A stretch of DNA of 7,902 nt. Origin: Atopobiaceae bacterium (GTDB lineage: Bacteria; Actinomycetota; Coriobacteriia; Coriobacteriales; Atopobiaceae). A program made the position numbers and the translations under genes. The DNA lies in the NCBI GenBank assembly GCA_017460265.1, contig JAFUBJ010000076.1:1-7902 (forward strand). Direction: 5' to 3'. A model generated the notes under the pieces. That model was not told the origin of the DNA and did no database searches. It worked only from the letters and a program-made list of their open reading frames with translations. How positions within the stretch are numbered: position 1 is the stretch's first letter; the number at the start of each line of letters is the position of its first letter. This document shows positions 1-6,760 of this stretch, piece by piece.

Positions 1-695
1 AACGTCTCTGGGTTGACTTGGCCTTCGTAGTTTGCATACCCATGCCCCAAGGGGCGCCAGGCGCCGTCGATGCGCGCCTGGGCCTCAAGGGGCGAAGCGC
101 ATTCCAGGCGGTTGCGAACGTGTTGCAGGATGGCGCTGGGCGTGTAGTCGACGTGGCTCAGCGTGAAGGGGGCCAAAAACGCAAGCGACGAGACGGTGCC
201 CACGTAGTCCTTGTCAAGAAGCAGGCCAGCGTAACGGGCGATCTGCTCCGATGCGGGACGGTTGATGACAAGCGCCTGCGTAAAGGCCATGTTGCTGTTT
301 GGCCACGGCACGTCGGCAAGCTGCGTATAGGATGTGCCGAGGATGACCCTCTTCACGGGATTCTCGTCGAGGGCGACCTCGAGTGCCTTGCATGAGCTCT
401 TGAGAGACTGCCCAGGACTTGCGAGGCAGAAGGACGTTGTCCCCAATATTTCGTTGAGGGCATCGGGCTGTAATGAGTCCTGCGCGACCGAGGAGCCTAT
501 AACAAGCGTTTCGAACTGCTCGCCCTCCTTGATTGCCTGGCGGTATTCGTACCAGACGGAATCGGAGTTTGATCCGTAGGGCTCAAGGGCAAGCGTGAGC
601 GCGACATCGAGAATGATGATGGCCGCAAGAATCGCCGTGGCAACTAAGATGCGGCGCCAAAGCGGCGGCCGATTTGCTTTGTCAGAGGCTGGCAT
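1..695 (-). CDS. SGNH-like membrane-anchored O-acyltransferase partner, second paralogue (C-terminus cut by window start)
   Basis: The minus strand is open from an ATG at 695 to the window edge (231 complete codons, no stop). The protein starts MPASDKANRPPLWRR, then has one hydrophobic segment at about residues 16-37, as expected for an N-terminal signal anchor with the rest outside the membrane. Residues 65-72 read VIGSSVAQ, a GxS block I in which Ser69 is the expected SGNH nucleophile. The Asp-x-x-His block would lie beyond the window. It aligns without gaps to the upstream gene at about 115 of 231 positions by eye, sharing WPNSNMA, HVDY and ECA motifs, so it is a tandem duplicate. The start matches the paralogue's start and has GAGGG 7 bases upstream. 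It begins 12 bases after the upstream stop, so the genes are probably co-transcribed. Role by analogy with AlgJ/AlgX/DltD-type proteins: passing an acyl group from an MBOAT protein to a surface polymer. The function is inferred. Confidence 0.8.
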   Translation of the reverse strand, partial: MPASDKANRPPLWRRILVATAILAAIIILDVALTLALEPYGSNSDSVWYEYRQAIKEGEQFETLVIGSSVAQDSLQPDALNEILGTTSFCLASPGQSLKSSCKALEVALDENPVKRVILGTSYTQLADVPWPNSNMAFTQALVINRPASEQIARYAGLLLDKDYVGTVSSLAFLAPFTLSHVDYTPSAILQHVRNRLECASPLEAQARIDGAWRPLGHGYANYEGQVNPET

Positions 696-702
696 CTAGG
701 TG

Positions 703-707
703 CCCTC
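703..707 (-). promoter_or_regulatory. Ribosome binding site GAGGG for the second SGNH paralogue
   Basis: On the minus strand GAGGG directly follows the upstream TGA stop (708-710) and lies 7 bases before the ATG at 695. It fixes the start of the truncated gene, in agreement with the N-terminal match to its paralogue. Confidence 0.7.
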
Positions 708-2111
708 TCAGTTGCCCAAAAACGTAACCGTCTGATACCGATACAGCTCGGGGTCGATCGCCCCAACCTGACGTGCCATGATGCGTACGTTGGCCGTACG
801 ATATCCGTTGTCGAGAAGCGTGCAGTTTGGATCGGTGGACCAGTCCTTCACGCGCGTCCAGCTGCCGTCATCCTCCTGCCGCTCGTAGGCATACTCCACC
901 TGGCAGTTGGATCCCGTGAAGGCTTCGCCCTCGCAGAGGAACCCGCCTTCGATGGGTTTTGGAGTGAAGTGGACATACGCTATCGTGTCGATCGACGAGA
1001 GATAGTCATCCCATTGGTCATAGGAGTAGAACAACCCACTCAGGTCCTCGTTGTTCTCGATGCGGGAGACAACTTCTGCAAATACGGGTGAGAAACGCTT
1101 TGCCCCCACGTCGTTCAGGTGGCCCTCATCCCAGAACTCTTCGGGGAGCGGTTCATAGACATCGGGCTTGATGAGATTGAAGTCAAGGTATGTCCCTCCA
1201 CAGGACGTGACGATGTCCTGGATGGGCTTCATGGTCTTTGGGTACAGGTCGCCCATGCCTATCGTTTCGACAACCGGTTTGGGAGACATGAAGACGATAA
1301 GCTCGATGCCCTTCTCCTGGCAGAGGGCGCACAGCGAGGCGAATTCCTCCATTTCGCCATTATTCTCATTCGAATCCTGGTACTTAAGGCGCTCGAAAAT
1401 GAGGTTGTTCTCGTTGATCGTCTCGAAGTTCACGGCCCCTGCATAGCTGGTGAAGCCATTTCCGAGCTGGATGCTGGTCGGGTCGTAGAGCTCCTCTGCC
1501 TCCATCGGCGTCGCGCATTCGATGCGCCGCTGGATGTTCGACCGTACCGCCGAGGGCGAGTAGTCAACATGGTTTAAGGTGAACGGCACAAAGAAGGCGA
1601 GGGACTTCACCCCAGAAACGAAGTTCTTATCGAGGGCGAGCTGGGCGTATCGATACGCATTCTCTGGGAAAGGCAAACCCAGGCAAAGCGATTGCGTGAG
1701 GGCCATGTTGCTGTTGGGCCACACATCGGAGGCAAAGGAAAAGAAGGTGGTCCCGACGATGACGCGCCGTATGGGATGGTCTTTGAGGACGGTGTCAAGC
1801 ACCATGCGAGACGACTTGAAGGATTGAATCGGCGTCGAAATGCAGAAGGCGTTGTCGAGAAGCCCATTGTCCATGCAATGGGGGTTGAGGGAATACTGGC
1901 CCACGGAGGTGCCGATGACGAGGGTGTCAAACTGCTCTCCGTTTGCCGTGTCTTCCCAGTATTCGTGCATGATGGCGTCTGTGCAGGTGCCGTAGGGTTC
2001 GAGGGCCAGAGTCAGCGCTACGTCGAGGGCTATGAGCACGACGAGTATGGACACCACGCCCAGGAGCTTTCGCCATAGCGGCTTGCGGGGGGTTGCATCA
2101 GAAGTTGGCAT
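708..2111 (-). CDS. SGNH-like membrane-anchored O-acyltransferase partner with extra C-terminal beta-rich domain
   Basis: This 467-residue protein probably works outside the membrane with the MBOAT protein encoded just upstream, as AlgJ/AlgX or DltD do with AlgI or DltB. It has a short cytoplasmic, basic N-terminus and one hydrophobic segment (about 16-37). SGNH-type blocks follow: GTSVGQ with Ser69 as the likely nucleophile, a conserved VIVGTT strand (117-122), a LIVFMSPKP strand (271-279), and WDEGH with Asp328 and His331 fitting the DxxH block. Residues about 375-467 form a further beta-rich module with Cys393, Cys403 and Cys430. ATG 2111 is chosen over the TTG at 2198 because the paralogue starts at the same point and a long overlap with the MBOAT gene is avoided. 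The gene overlaps the MBOAT gene by 14 bases. The SGNH assignment rests on motif placement and context; substrate and acyl group are unknown. Confidence 0.82.
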   Translation of the reverse strand: MPTSDATPRKPLWRKLLGVVSILVVLIALDVALTLALEPYGTCTDAIMHEYWEDTANGEQFDTLVIGTSVGQYSLNPHCMDNGLLDNAFCISTPIQSFKSSRMVLDTVLKDHPIRRVIVGTTFFSFASDVWPNSNMALTQSLCLGLPFPENAYRYAQLALDKNFVSGVKSLAFFVPFTLNHVDYSPSAVRSNIQRRIECATPMEAEELYDPTSIQLGNGFTSYAGAVNFETINENNLIFERLKYQDSNENNGEMEEFASLCALCQEKGIELIVFMSPKPVVETIGMGDLYPKTMKPIQDIVTSCGGTYLDFNLIKPDVYEPLPEEFWDEGHLNDVGAKRFSPVFAEVVSRIENNEDLSGLFYSYDQWDDYLSSIDTIAYVHFTPKPIEGGFLCEGEAFTGSNCQVEYAYERQEDDGSWTRVKDWSTDPNCTLLDNGYRTANVRIMARQVGAIDPELYRYQTVTFLGN

Positions 2112-3696
2112 AGAGGAACCCGCCTCCTCCGTTTGCCGTGAAGTCGAAGGCGTAGAGCATGAGCGCTGCGAGCACTGCGTAGAGGCAGCAGCGCACAAGC
2201 GGGTTCCACGAGAGGATGCGCTCGCGCACGTCGGTACCGCGCTCGTAATGCCAGCTGATGATGGCTACGACGGTGCACGCCACGAGGGCGATGCGTGAGA
2301 TACCAAATAGCATGGCACCATCCACTTTGCAGAGCGCAAGAGCCGTCTTGAAGGGCACGGGTGCAAAGTTGAAGAGGGTCGCGCGCAGGCAGGTGAACGA
2401 GTCGGAGAGGCTGCTCACACAGTCAAAGTAGCGCCCGACGTTGACGACGCAGAAGGTGCGGACGATGGCGAAGGCGCGGAACCAGCGGGTCTCGTCGGTC
2501 ACGCGCAGACGTGTGCGGAGGGACTCGAACACGGGCGAGAGCAGGTCGGACACCGCGACGATGATGCCGTTGTAAAGACCCCATCCCACGTAGTGCCAGT
2601 CAGCTCCATGCCAGATGCCCACGAGCAGGAAGACGAGGATGTTGGCAACGCAGGCGGGAAGCGTGCGCCCAGCATGGGTGCCCAGGCGCTTCTTGGCCCA
2701 CTTGCCAAAGGACTGCATGGGCTTGGTGAGCGCGATGGGATAGAAGATGTAGTCGCGCATCCACGATCCGAGCGACATGTGCCACCTGCGCCAGAAGTCG
2801 GCGAGGGAGACCGAGAAGTACGGCTGGCGGAAGTTCTGTGCCATCTCCACGCCAAAGAGCTCCGAGACGCCCTCGACGATGTCGATGCCGCCCGAGAAGT
2901 CCGCATACATCTGGATGGAGTAGACGAGCACGCCGTAGAGCACGACCGATCCGGGGATGCCGGGCGTGACGTTGCCAAATATCTGGCTTACGTTATGGGA
3001 GAGCACGTTGGCGATGGTCAATTTCTTGAAGAGGCCGTAGCCAAGGCGAAGGAGGCCGCGCCGCATGCCGTAGGAGTCTGCGTGTCGTGGGGCAAAGAGC
3101 TGCCCGGACAGCTGGTCATAGCGTCCGATGGGCCCCTGGATGATCTGCGGAAACCACGAAACGAAGAGCAGAAAGCGCAGGTAGTTCTGCTCGGGGGCGT
3201 ACTTTGCGTTGTACGCGTCGATGAGGTAGCCGATGGACTGGAAGGTGTAGAACGAGATGCCGAGGGGAAGGAGAATCCCCAGGCTATGCGGAGACTCTGC
3301 CGCCCCAAAGTTGAAGAGGATGACGTTGAGGTACTTGAAGAAGCCCAGGATGAGGAGCGGAACGACAAGGGAGGTCCAGAACGCACGCCACCGGCGCTTG
3401 TCATAGCGCTCCTTGATGGCCTTGCGCGCCTTGCGGTCCTTGGTTGCCTTGCGCTCGGCCTTGCTCTGATCGTCCAGATGGGCCAGGTAGAGGCCGCCTG
3501 CCCAGATGTCAGCGGAGGTCAGGATGAGCAGAAGCAACGTCTGCCAGCTGCCGGCAAGTACGTAAAACGCAAGGCTTGCGGCGAGCAGCACGTACCACTG
3601 TGCCTCGGGTTTGGTGCGGCCGATGGAGTAGTACGCAGCTAGCGAAGCGAGCAGCAAAAGGACAAATTGAAGGGATAGCAGTTCCATAGCATCCAA
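2098..3696 (-). CDS. MBOAT family membrane O-acyltransferase (AlgI/DltB type)
   Basis: This is a multi-pass membrane protein of up to 532 residues, close to the usual AlgI-type length. MBOAT proteins of this type take an acyl group from a cytoplasmic donor and move it across the membrane for attachment to an exported polymer. Family hallmarks are clear: LPLGISFYTFQS (143-154), FPQIIQGPIGRYD (182-194), the signature FWRRWHMSLGSWMRDYI (301-317) and IWHGADWHYVGWGLYNG (361-377), in which His363 is the expected catalytic residue. The protein ends in FLYANF, like the aromatic tails of its relatives. A long basic cytoplasmic loop lies at about 76-105. The longest start is a TTG at 3696; an in-frame ATG lies three codons later at 3687 and may be the true start. 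Neither has a well-placed Shine-Dalgarno site. It is first in a probable three-gene operon with two SGNH partners. The family call is firm; the substrate is not known. Confidence 0.95.
   Translation of the reverse strand: MDAMELLSLQFVLLLLASLAAYYSIGRTKPEAQWYVLLAASLAFYVLAGSWQTLLLLILTSADIWAGGLYLAHLDDQSKAERKATKDRKARKAIKERYDKRRWRAFWTSLVVPLLILGFFKYLNVILFNFGAAESPHSLGILLPLGISFYTFQSIGYLIDAYNAKYAPEQNYLRFLLFVSWFPQIIQGPIGRYDQLSGQLFAPRHADSYGMRRGLLRLGYGLFKKLTIANVLSHNVSQIFGNVTPGIPGSVVLYGVLVYSIQMYADFSGGIDIVEGVSELFGVEMAQNFRQPYFSVSLADFWRRWHMSLGSWMRDYIFYPIALTKPMQSFGKWAKKRLGTHAGRTLPACVANILVFLLVGIWHGADWHYVGWGLYNGIIVAVSDLLSPVFESLRTRLRVTDETRWFRAFAIVRTFCVVNVGRYFDCVSSLSDSFTCLRATLFNFAPVPFKTALALCKVDGAMLFGISRIALVACTVVAIISWHYERGTDVRERILSWNPLVRCCLYAVLAALMLYAFDFTANGGGGFLYANF
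2123..2130 (-). promoter_or_regulatory. Ribosome binding site GGAGGAGG inside the MBOAT gene
   Basis: GGAGGAGG lies 11 bases upstream of the ATG at 2111, inside the last codons of the MBOAT gene, where it also encodes part of a Gly-Gly-Gly-Gly run (residues 523-526). The spacing is slightly long but the match to anti-SD is strong. It supports the 2111 start and suggests translational coupling of the two genes. Confidence 0.6.
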
Positions 3697-3750
3697 TATC
3701 CGAACAAATCATAACCCTCTAATAATCCCGAATTGGTGCAGAGCTTGGGA

Positions 3751-3772
3751 TGATAGTGTCCATCTTGATAGT
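3751..3772 (+). repeat. Short direct repeat TGATAGT in the divergent promoter region
   Basis: TGATAGT occurs at 3751-3757 and again at 3766-3772, 15 bases apart from start to start. It sits between the two gene groups, where a shared operator would be expected. A 7-base repeat in AT-rich DNA can also arise by chance, so a regulatory role is only a possibility. Confidence 0.3.
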
Positions 3773-3807
3773 TAGGTAAAATGGCAGAACACCAGTGCAC
3801 GTAGACC

Positions 3808-3813
3808 AAGGGG
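3808..3813 (+). promoter_or_regulatory. Ribosome binding site AAGGGG for the first plus-strand gene
   Basis: AAGGGG ends 4 bases before the ATG at 3818. The spacing is short but acceptable, and it supports this start over the ATG at 3851, which is out of frame. Confidence 0.55.
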
Positions 3814-3817
3814 AACT

Positions 3818-4828
3818 ATGACTCTCAAGGAAAAGCTGTTCGGCGCCATGGTTGGCAGCCGTGTCGGGCATGCGCTTATTGTGGCAAACCGTGACTTCAA
3901 TGCGCCGCCCTCAAACGAGCGCCAGCTCAACTATGACTACTCCTTCACAGACCGCAGCACGGGCTCTGACAAGCTGTGCATCATCTTGGCGGGCTACAAG
4001 CCCGAGCTCTGGGATGTGGTGTTTGGCAGGATAGCTGCCTTCATCCCTGCAGATGTGGATGTCTGCATCATGACGAGTGGTCTCGTGAACGAGCGGCTTC
4101 AGCAGATTGCCGAGGAGCATAGCTGGTCGTACCTCTCCACGGCCGACAACCACCTCTGCCTCGTGCAGAACTACGCGATTGAGTGTCATCCTCAGGCGCA
4201 GTGGATCTATAAGCTTGACGAGGACATGTTCGTGACCGATGGCTTCTTCGAGAAGATGCTGGAGACTTACGAGCACGTCCACAAGGACACCATCTACGAG
4301 CCCGCCTTCGTGGCGCCGCTCATCAACGTGAACTGCTACGGTCACCTGCGTCTCCTTGAGAAGTGCGGCCTTACGGAGGACTTCCGCGCAACGGGCCTTA
4401 CCAACATGAAATTGACTGACGGCCTGCATCACAGTGTGGAGGTCCTGCAGGATCCGCGCGTTGCGCGCTACCTCTGGGGCGAGAGCCAGCCCGTGCTTGC
4501 CGACATCGATACCCTGACCAGGCGGTTCTCGGAAGAGCCACTTTCCTTCAGCATCTGCCCCACGCGCTTCAGCATCGGCGCCATCCTCTTCACGCGCGAG
4601 GCATGGGAGGATTTCGGTCACTTCCCGCTGACCTTTGTGGGCGGCCCCTACGGCCTGGGCGACGACGAGGAGCACATCTGCCACTACGCGACGTTCACTG
4701 GCCGCGTCATGGTGGTGAACGAGAACGTCGTGGTCGGGCACCTGGGATACGGCGGCGCCCAGACCGCCGAGATGGTGAAGTACTTCGCTGAACACAAGGC
4801 TCAGTTCGAGCTGCCAGCAACCTATTGA
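3818..4828 (+). CDS. Putative GT-A-type glycosyltransferase
   Basis: This 336-residue soluble protein lacks a signal peptide or clear membrane segment and so should act in the cytoplasm or at the inner membrane face. A Rossmann-like start (KLCIILAGY, 52-60) is followed by the strand DVCIMTSG (81-88). WIYKLDEDMFVTDGF (129-143) follows, in which Asp134-Glu135-Asp136 match the DxD motif that binds the metal and nucleotide sugar in GT-A enzymes. Later, GLGDDEEH (279-286) resembles the acidic catalytic-base region, and VVVGHLGYGG (304-313) carries His308, a plausible metal ligand. I do not recognise a named subfamily, and donor and acceptor sugars cannot be predicted. It is first in the plus-strand group, and its stop lies 15 bases before the next start, so the two genes are probably co-transcribed. 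The fold call is an inference from motif order. Confidence 0.75.
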   Translation: MTLKEKLFGAMVGSRVGHALIVANRDFNAPPSNERQLNYDYSFTDRSTGSDKLCIILAGYKPELWDVVFGRIAAFIPADVDVCIMTSGLVNERLQQIAEEHSWSYLSTADNHLCLVQNYAIECHPQAQWIYKLDEDMFVTDGFFEKMLETYEHVHKDTIYEPAFVAPLINVNCYGHLRLLEKCGLTEDFRATGLTNMKLTDGLHHSVEVLQDPRVARYLWGESQPVLADIDTLTRRFSEEPLSFSICPTRFSIGAILFTREAWEDFGHFPLTFVGGPYGLGDDEEHICHYATFTGRVMVVNENVVVGHLGYGGAQTAEMVKYFAEHKAQFELPATY

Positions 4829-4830
4829 AG

Positions 4831-4837
4831 AGAGGAG
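4831..4837 (+). promoter_or_regulatory. Ribosome binding site AGAGGAG for the GTG-started DUF4422 gene
   Basis: AGAGGAG lies 6 bases before the GTG at 4844, ideal spacing. The DUF4422 homology begins within a few residues of this GTG, so the non-ATG start is well supported. Confidence 0.75.
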
Positions 4838-4843
4838 CCTGCC

Positions 4844-6733
4844 GTGTCGGAGCGTCCCTCGGTCAAGATACTCGTTTCGTGCCATAAGAAGTTCCCGATT
4901 CCAGACTCGGACGTGTACCTGCCGGTTCACGTGGGAGCAGGTGGTGCCAGCGCGCCCATCCCAGGGATGCAGCCGGACAACGAGGGCGAGAACATCTCGA
5001 ATCGCAACTTTACGTTCTGTGAGCTTTCGGCGCAGTACTGGGCCTGGAAGAATTTGGACGCAGACTATGTGGGCCAGTGCCACTACCGCCGCTACTTCTG
5101 CTTTGGAGACGCGGCGGGGGAGCGTGACGACCACGCTCAGATCGTGGTACCGCATCTTTCGGATGAGACGGCTCATGAGCTTGCCCTTGACGACGGGGCG
5201 CTCATTTCGCGTGAGGTGCACGGTGCCGACATCACAACGGCTCACTGGTGGGACGTGCGGGGTGTCAAGACTCCCCGCGGTGCCAGCCGCAACGTTGCGG
5301 AACACATGACGTCGTACGGCCTGTATTCGTATGATGACCTTGAGGTTCTGAAGCAGATTGTTCGCGAGCGTCAGCCTGAATATCTCGAAGACCTCGAGTC
5401 ATATCTGGAAGGCAGTCAGTATCTGGGATACAACTGCTTCGTCATGCGTCGCGCGGCCTTCGAGGAGCTCTGCGCGTTTGAGTTTGATGTGCTGCTCGAG
5501 TTTGATCGTCGCAAGGACTACGTCGGCCTCACGCGCAACCAGCGGCGCATATGCGGGTATCTGGGCGAGGTTCTCTACAGCGTGTTTATCCAGCATGTGA
5601 CCAGGCTGAAGTCGTATACCATCCAGGAGCGCCCCCTCGTCTTCTTCGACGCGGTCACGCCCGGGCTCTCCGTCAACGATGGCAAGGACGGGGCGGCGGT
5701 CCAGCTGGTATGGAACGCCACGGGGCTCTTCTTCCCGGACAACTGGAGCGCCGACCAGTGCGAGACCATGAGCTACGTGCTGCCTGTCTCGCTTTCGGTA
5801 AGCTTGAAGAGCCTGTTTGAGCACGTGGACAAGGACAGGTCCTATCGCGTGGCACTCATTGTGCAGCCCGAGTTTTTGTTCGCGCGGTTCTGGAATGCGG
5901 TCGGTCCCATTCCCCAGAACGTCTCGATAGAGCTGACCACGTGGGTGCCCCTTGGATCTTCTGCGCTGAGGGCGCTTGGGTATCAGATGGCGCTCGACAA
6001 CCTGCCCGCGCTCATGCCGTGGGTGTTTAGCGACAAGGATGCACAGGTCATTTGGGTGGATGGTCTCGTCGCGTTTGAGCGCGACCCATACGACCTGCTC
6101 GCAGCCTGTGACGGCGATGCGGGCATTACCGCTATGCGGGGAATCCGTCTCCAGAAGGAGTTGGGAAGGCCAGGCTCGTTTGGCGACGTCGACGGCTCAT
6201 GGAGGCGCGACATCCAAGAGTATGCCGATGGGCGTCTTGCCGTTATCGACCTTTCGGCAGCCCGTACGCGATGGTCGCTCGACGAGGTACTTGAGGTCAT
6301 GGCAAGGCCAGGCTTTGAGCACTTCCTCCGTGGTCCGAGGTCGGAGTCGTTTGCCTGCGACGCGCTGCTCTCCCTCATGGGGGTGGATATCCTGTCGTAT
6401 GAGCTTGCCTACCCGTCGCTGCACATAGAGGACACGCAGAACTGGGGGAGTGCCGAGGAGGTATCCGCGTGGGAGCACGCTGGAGCCTCGGGCGTGGTTG
6501 TCATCGAGGACTGCCCCGTGCCCTCGACAAACGTCGACTTCAGCCGAAACGAGGCGTGGTGGTCCGTGGCGCGCAGGACTCGTGGCTACGAGAACCTCCT
6601 CATGCACGCGAGTGCCGACTTTGCGCTGGCGATTGCCGTTCCTCTCCGCGACAAGCTCCTTCCCAAAGGATCAAAGCGGCGCCACTTTGTGAGCAGGGTG
6701 TTCCACATTGCCAAGGACACGCTACGCAGGTAA
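4844..6733 (+). CDS. DUF4422 domain fused to a GT8-like glycosyltransferase domain
   Basis: This 629-residue protein has two parts. Residues about 7-265 are a DUF4422 domain, a putative glycosyltransferase domain common in capsule and exopolysaccharide loci. It begins KILVSCHKKFPIPDSDVYLPVHVG and contains ENISNRNFTFCELSAQYWAWKN and the hallmark CHYRRYF (79-85). Residues about 320-530 resemble a family 8 glycosyltransferase: LPALMPWVFSDKDAQVIWVDG followed by FERDPYDLL matches the usual stretch around the DxD motif. Here the motif reads Asp406-Gly-Leu, so the second Asp is missing. The tail NEAWWSVARRTRGYENLL (569-586) resembles the C-terminal part of such enzymes. The C-terminus is basic and may touch the membrane. 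No signal peptide is seen. The protein may carry two transfer activities, or one active domain and one structural domain. The DUF4422 part is firm; the GT8-like part is likely. Confidence 0.87.
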   Translation: MSERPSVKILVSCHKKFPIPDSDVYLPVHVGAGGASAPIPGMQPDNEGENISNRNFTFCELSAQYWAWKNLDADYVGQCHYRRYFCFGDAAGERDDHAQIVVPHLSDETAHELALDDGALISREVHGADITTAHWWDVRGVKTPRGASRNVAEHMTSYGLYSYDDLEVLKQIVRERQPEYLEDLESYLEGSQYLGYNCFVMRRAAFEELCAFEFDVLLEFDRRKDYVGLTRNQRRICGYLGEVLYSVFIQHVTRLKSYTIQERPLVFFDAVTPGLSVNDGKDGAAVQLVWNATGLFFPDNWSADQCETMSYVLPVSLSVSLKSLFEHVDKDRSYRVALIVQPEFLFARFWNAVGPIPQNVSIELTTWVPLGSSALRALGYQMALDNLPALMPWVFSDKDAQVIWVDGLVAFERDPYDLLAACDGDAGITAMRGIRLQKELGRPGSFGDVDGSWRRDIQEYADGRLAVIDLSAARTRWSLDEVLEVMARPGFEHFLRGPRSESFACDALLSLMGVDILSYELAYPSLHIEDTQNWGSAEEVSAWEHAGASGVVVIEDCPVPSTNVDFSRNEAWWSVARRTRGYENLLMHASADFALAIAVPLRDKLLPKGSKRRHFVSRVFHIAKDTLRR

Positions 6734-6742
6734 GGCACTAAA

Positions 6743-6749
6743 AAGGGAG
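6743..6749 (+). promoter_or_regulatory. Possible ribosome binding site AAGGGAG for the last membrane protein gene
   Basis: AAGGGAG lies 11 bases before the ATG at 6761. A second purine run, GGGG at 6755-6758, is only 2 bases from the ATG, too close for a normal site. The first is the better candidate, with rather long spacing. Confidence 0.45.
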
Positions 6750-6760
6750 ATTGTGGGGAA

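Larger units (their letters stand above)
3697..3817. promoter_or_regulatory. Divergent intergenic region, probable promoters for both gene groups
   Basis: This is the only substantial non-coding stretch in the window and is visibly richer in A and T than the genes around it. Both gene groups must be started from here unless they are read from further away. On the plus strand TAAAAT (3777-3782) could be a -10 box about 35 bases before the ATG, but I see no good -35 partner. On the minus strand TATCAT (3750-3755) with TTTACC (3775-3780), 19 bases apart, is a weak candidate. No terminator hairpin is evident. The individual boxes are guesses; the promoter role of the region as a whole is likely. 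Confidence 0.5.

Noticed and set aside
18..579. Two plus-strand open frames at the left edge
   Set aside because: They lie opposite the truncated second SGNH paralogue, whose frame aligns with its neighbour at about half of positions. The plus-strand products match nothing recognisable.
1..2111. Recent DNA duplication or recombination hot spot between the SGNH paralogues
   Set aside because: The two genes differ throughout at the DNA level, with only short identical runs such as 15 bases near 285 and 1702. It is an old duplication and not a recent repeat.
2112..2198. A longer start (TTG 2198) for the complete SGNH gene
   Set aside because: It would overlap the MBOAT gene by about 100 bases and add a Ser/Cys-rich stretch before the anchor. 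The paralogue starts exactly at the point matching ATG 2111.
2593..3642. A 349-codon open frame on the plus strand opposite the MBOAT gene
   Set aside because: The MBOAT frame has unmistakable family signatures, and the antisense product is a low-complexity charged sequence typical of shadow frames.
3911..5305. A 464-codon open frame on the minus strand across two plus-strand genes
   Set aside because: It lies opposite two genes with clear protein motifs. GC-rich codon bias commonly leaves long open antisense frames. Its translation shows no domain, membrane segment or coherent composition.
6734..6760. Possible terminator between the DUF4422 gene and the membrane protein gene
   Set aside because: The 27-base gap has no inverted repeat or T run; it holds only purine-rich ribosome binding sequence.
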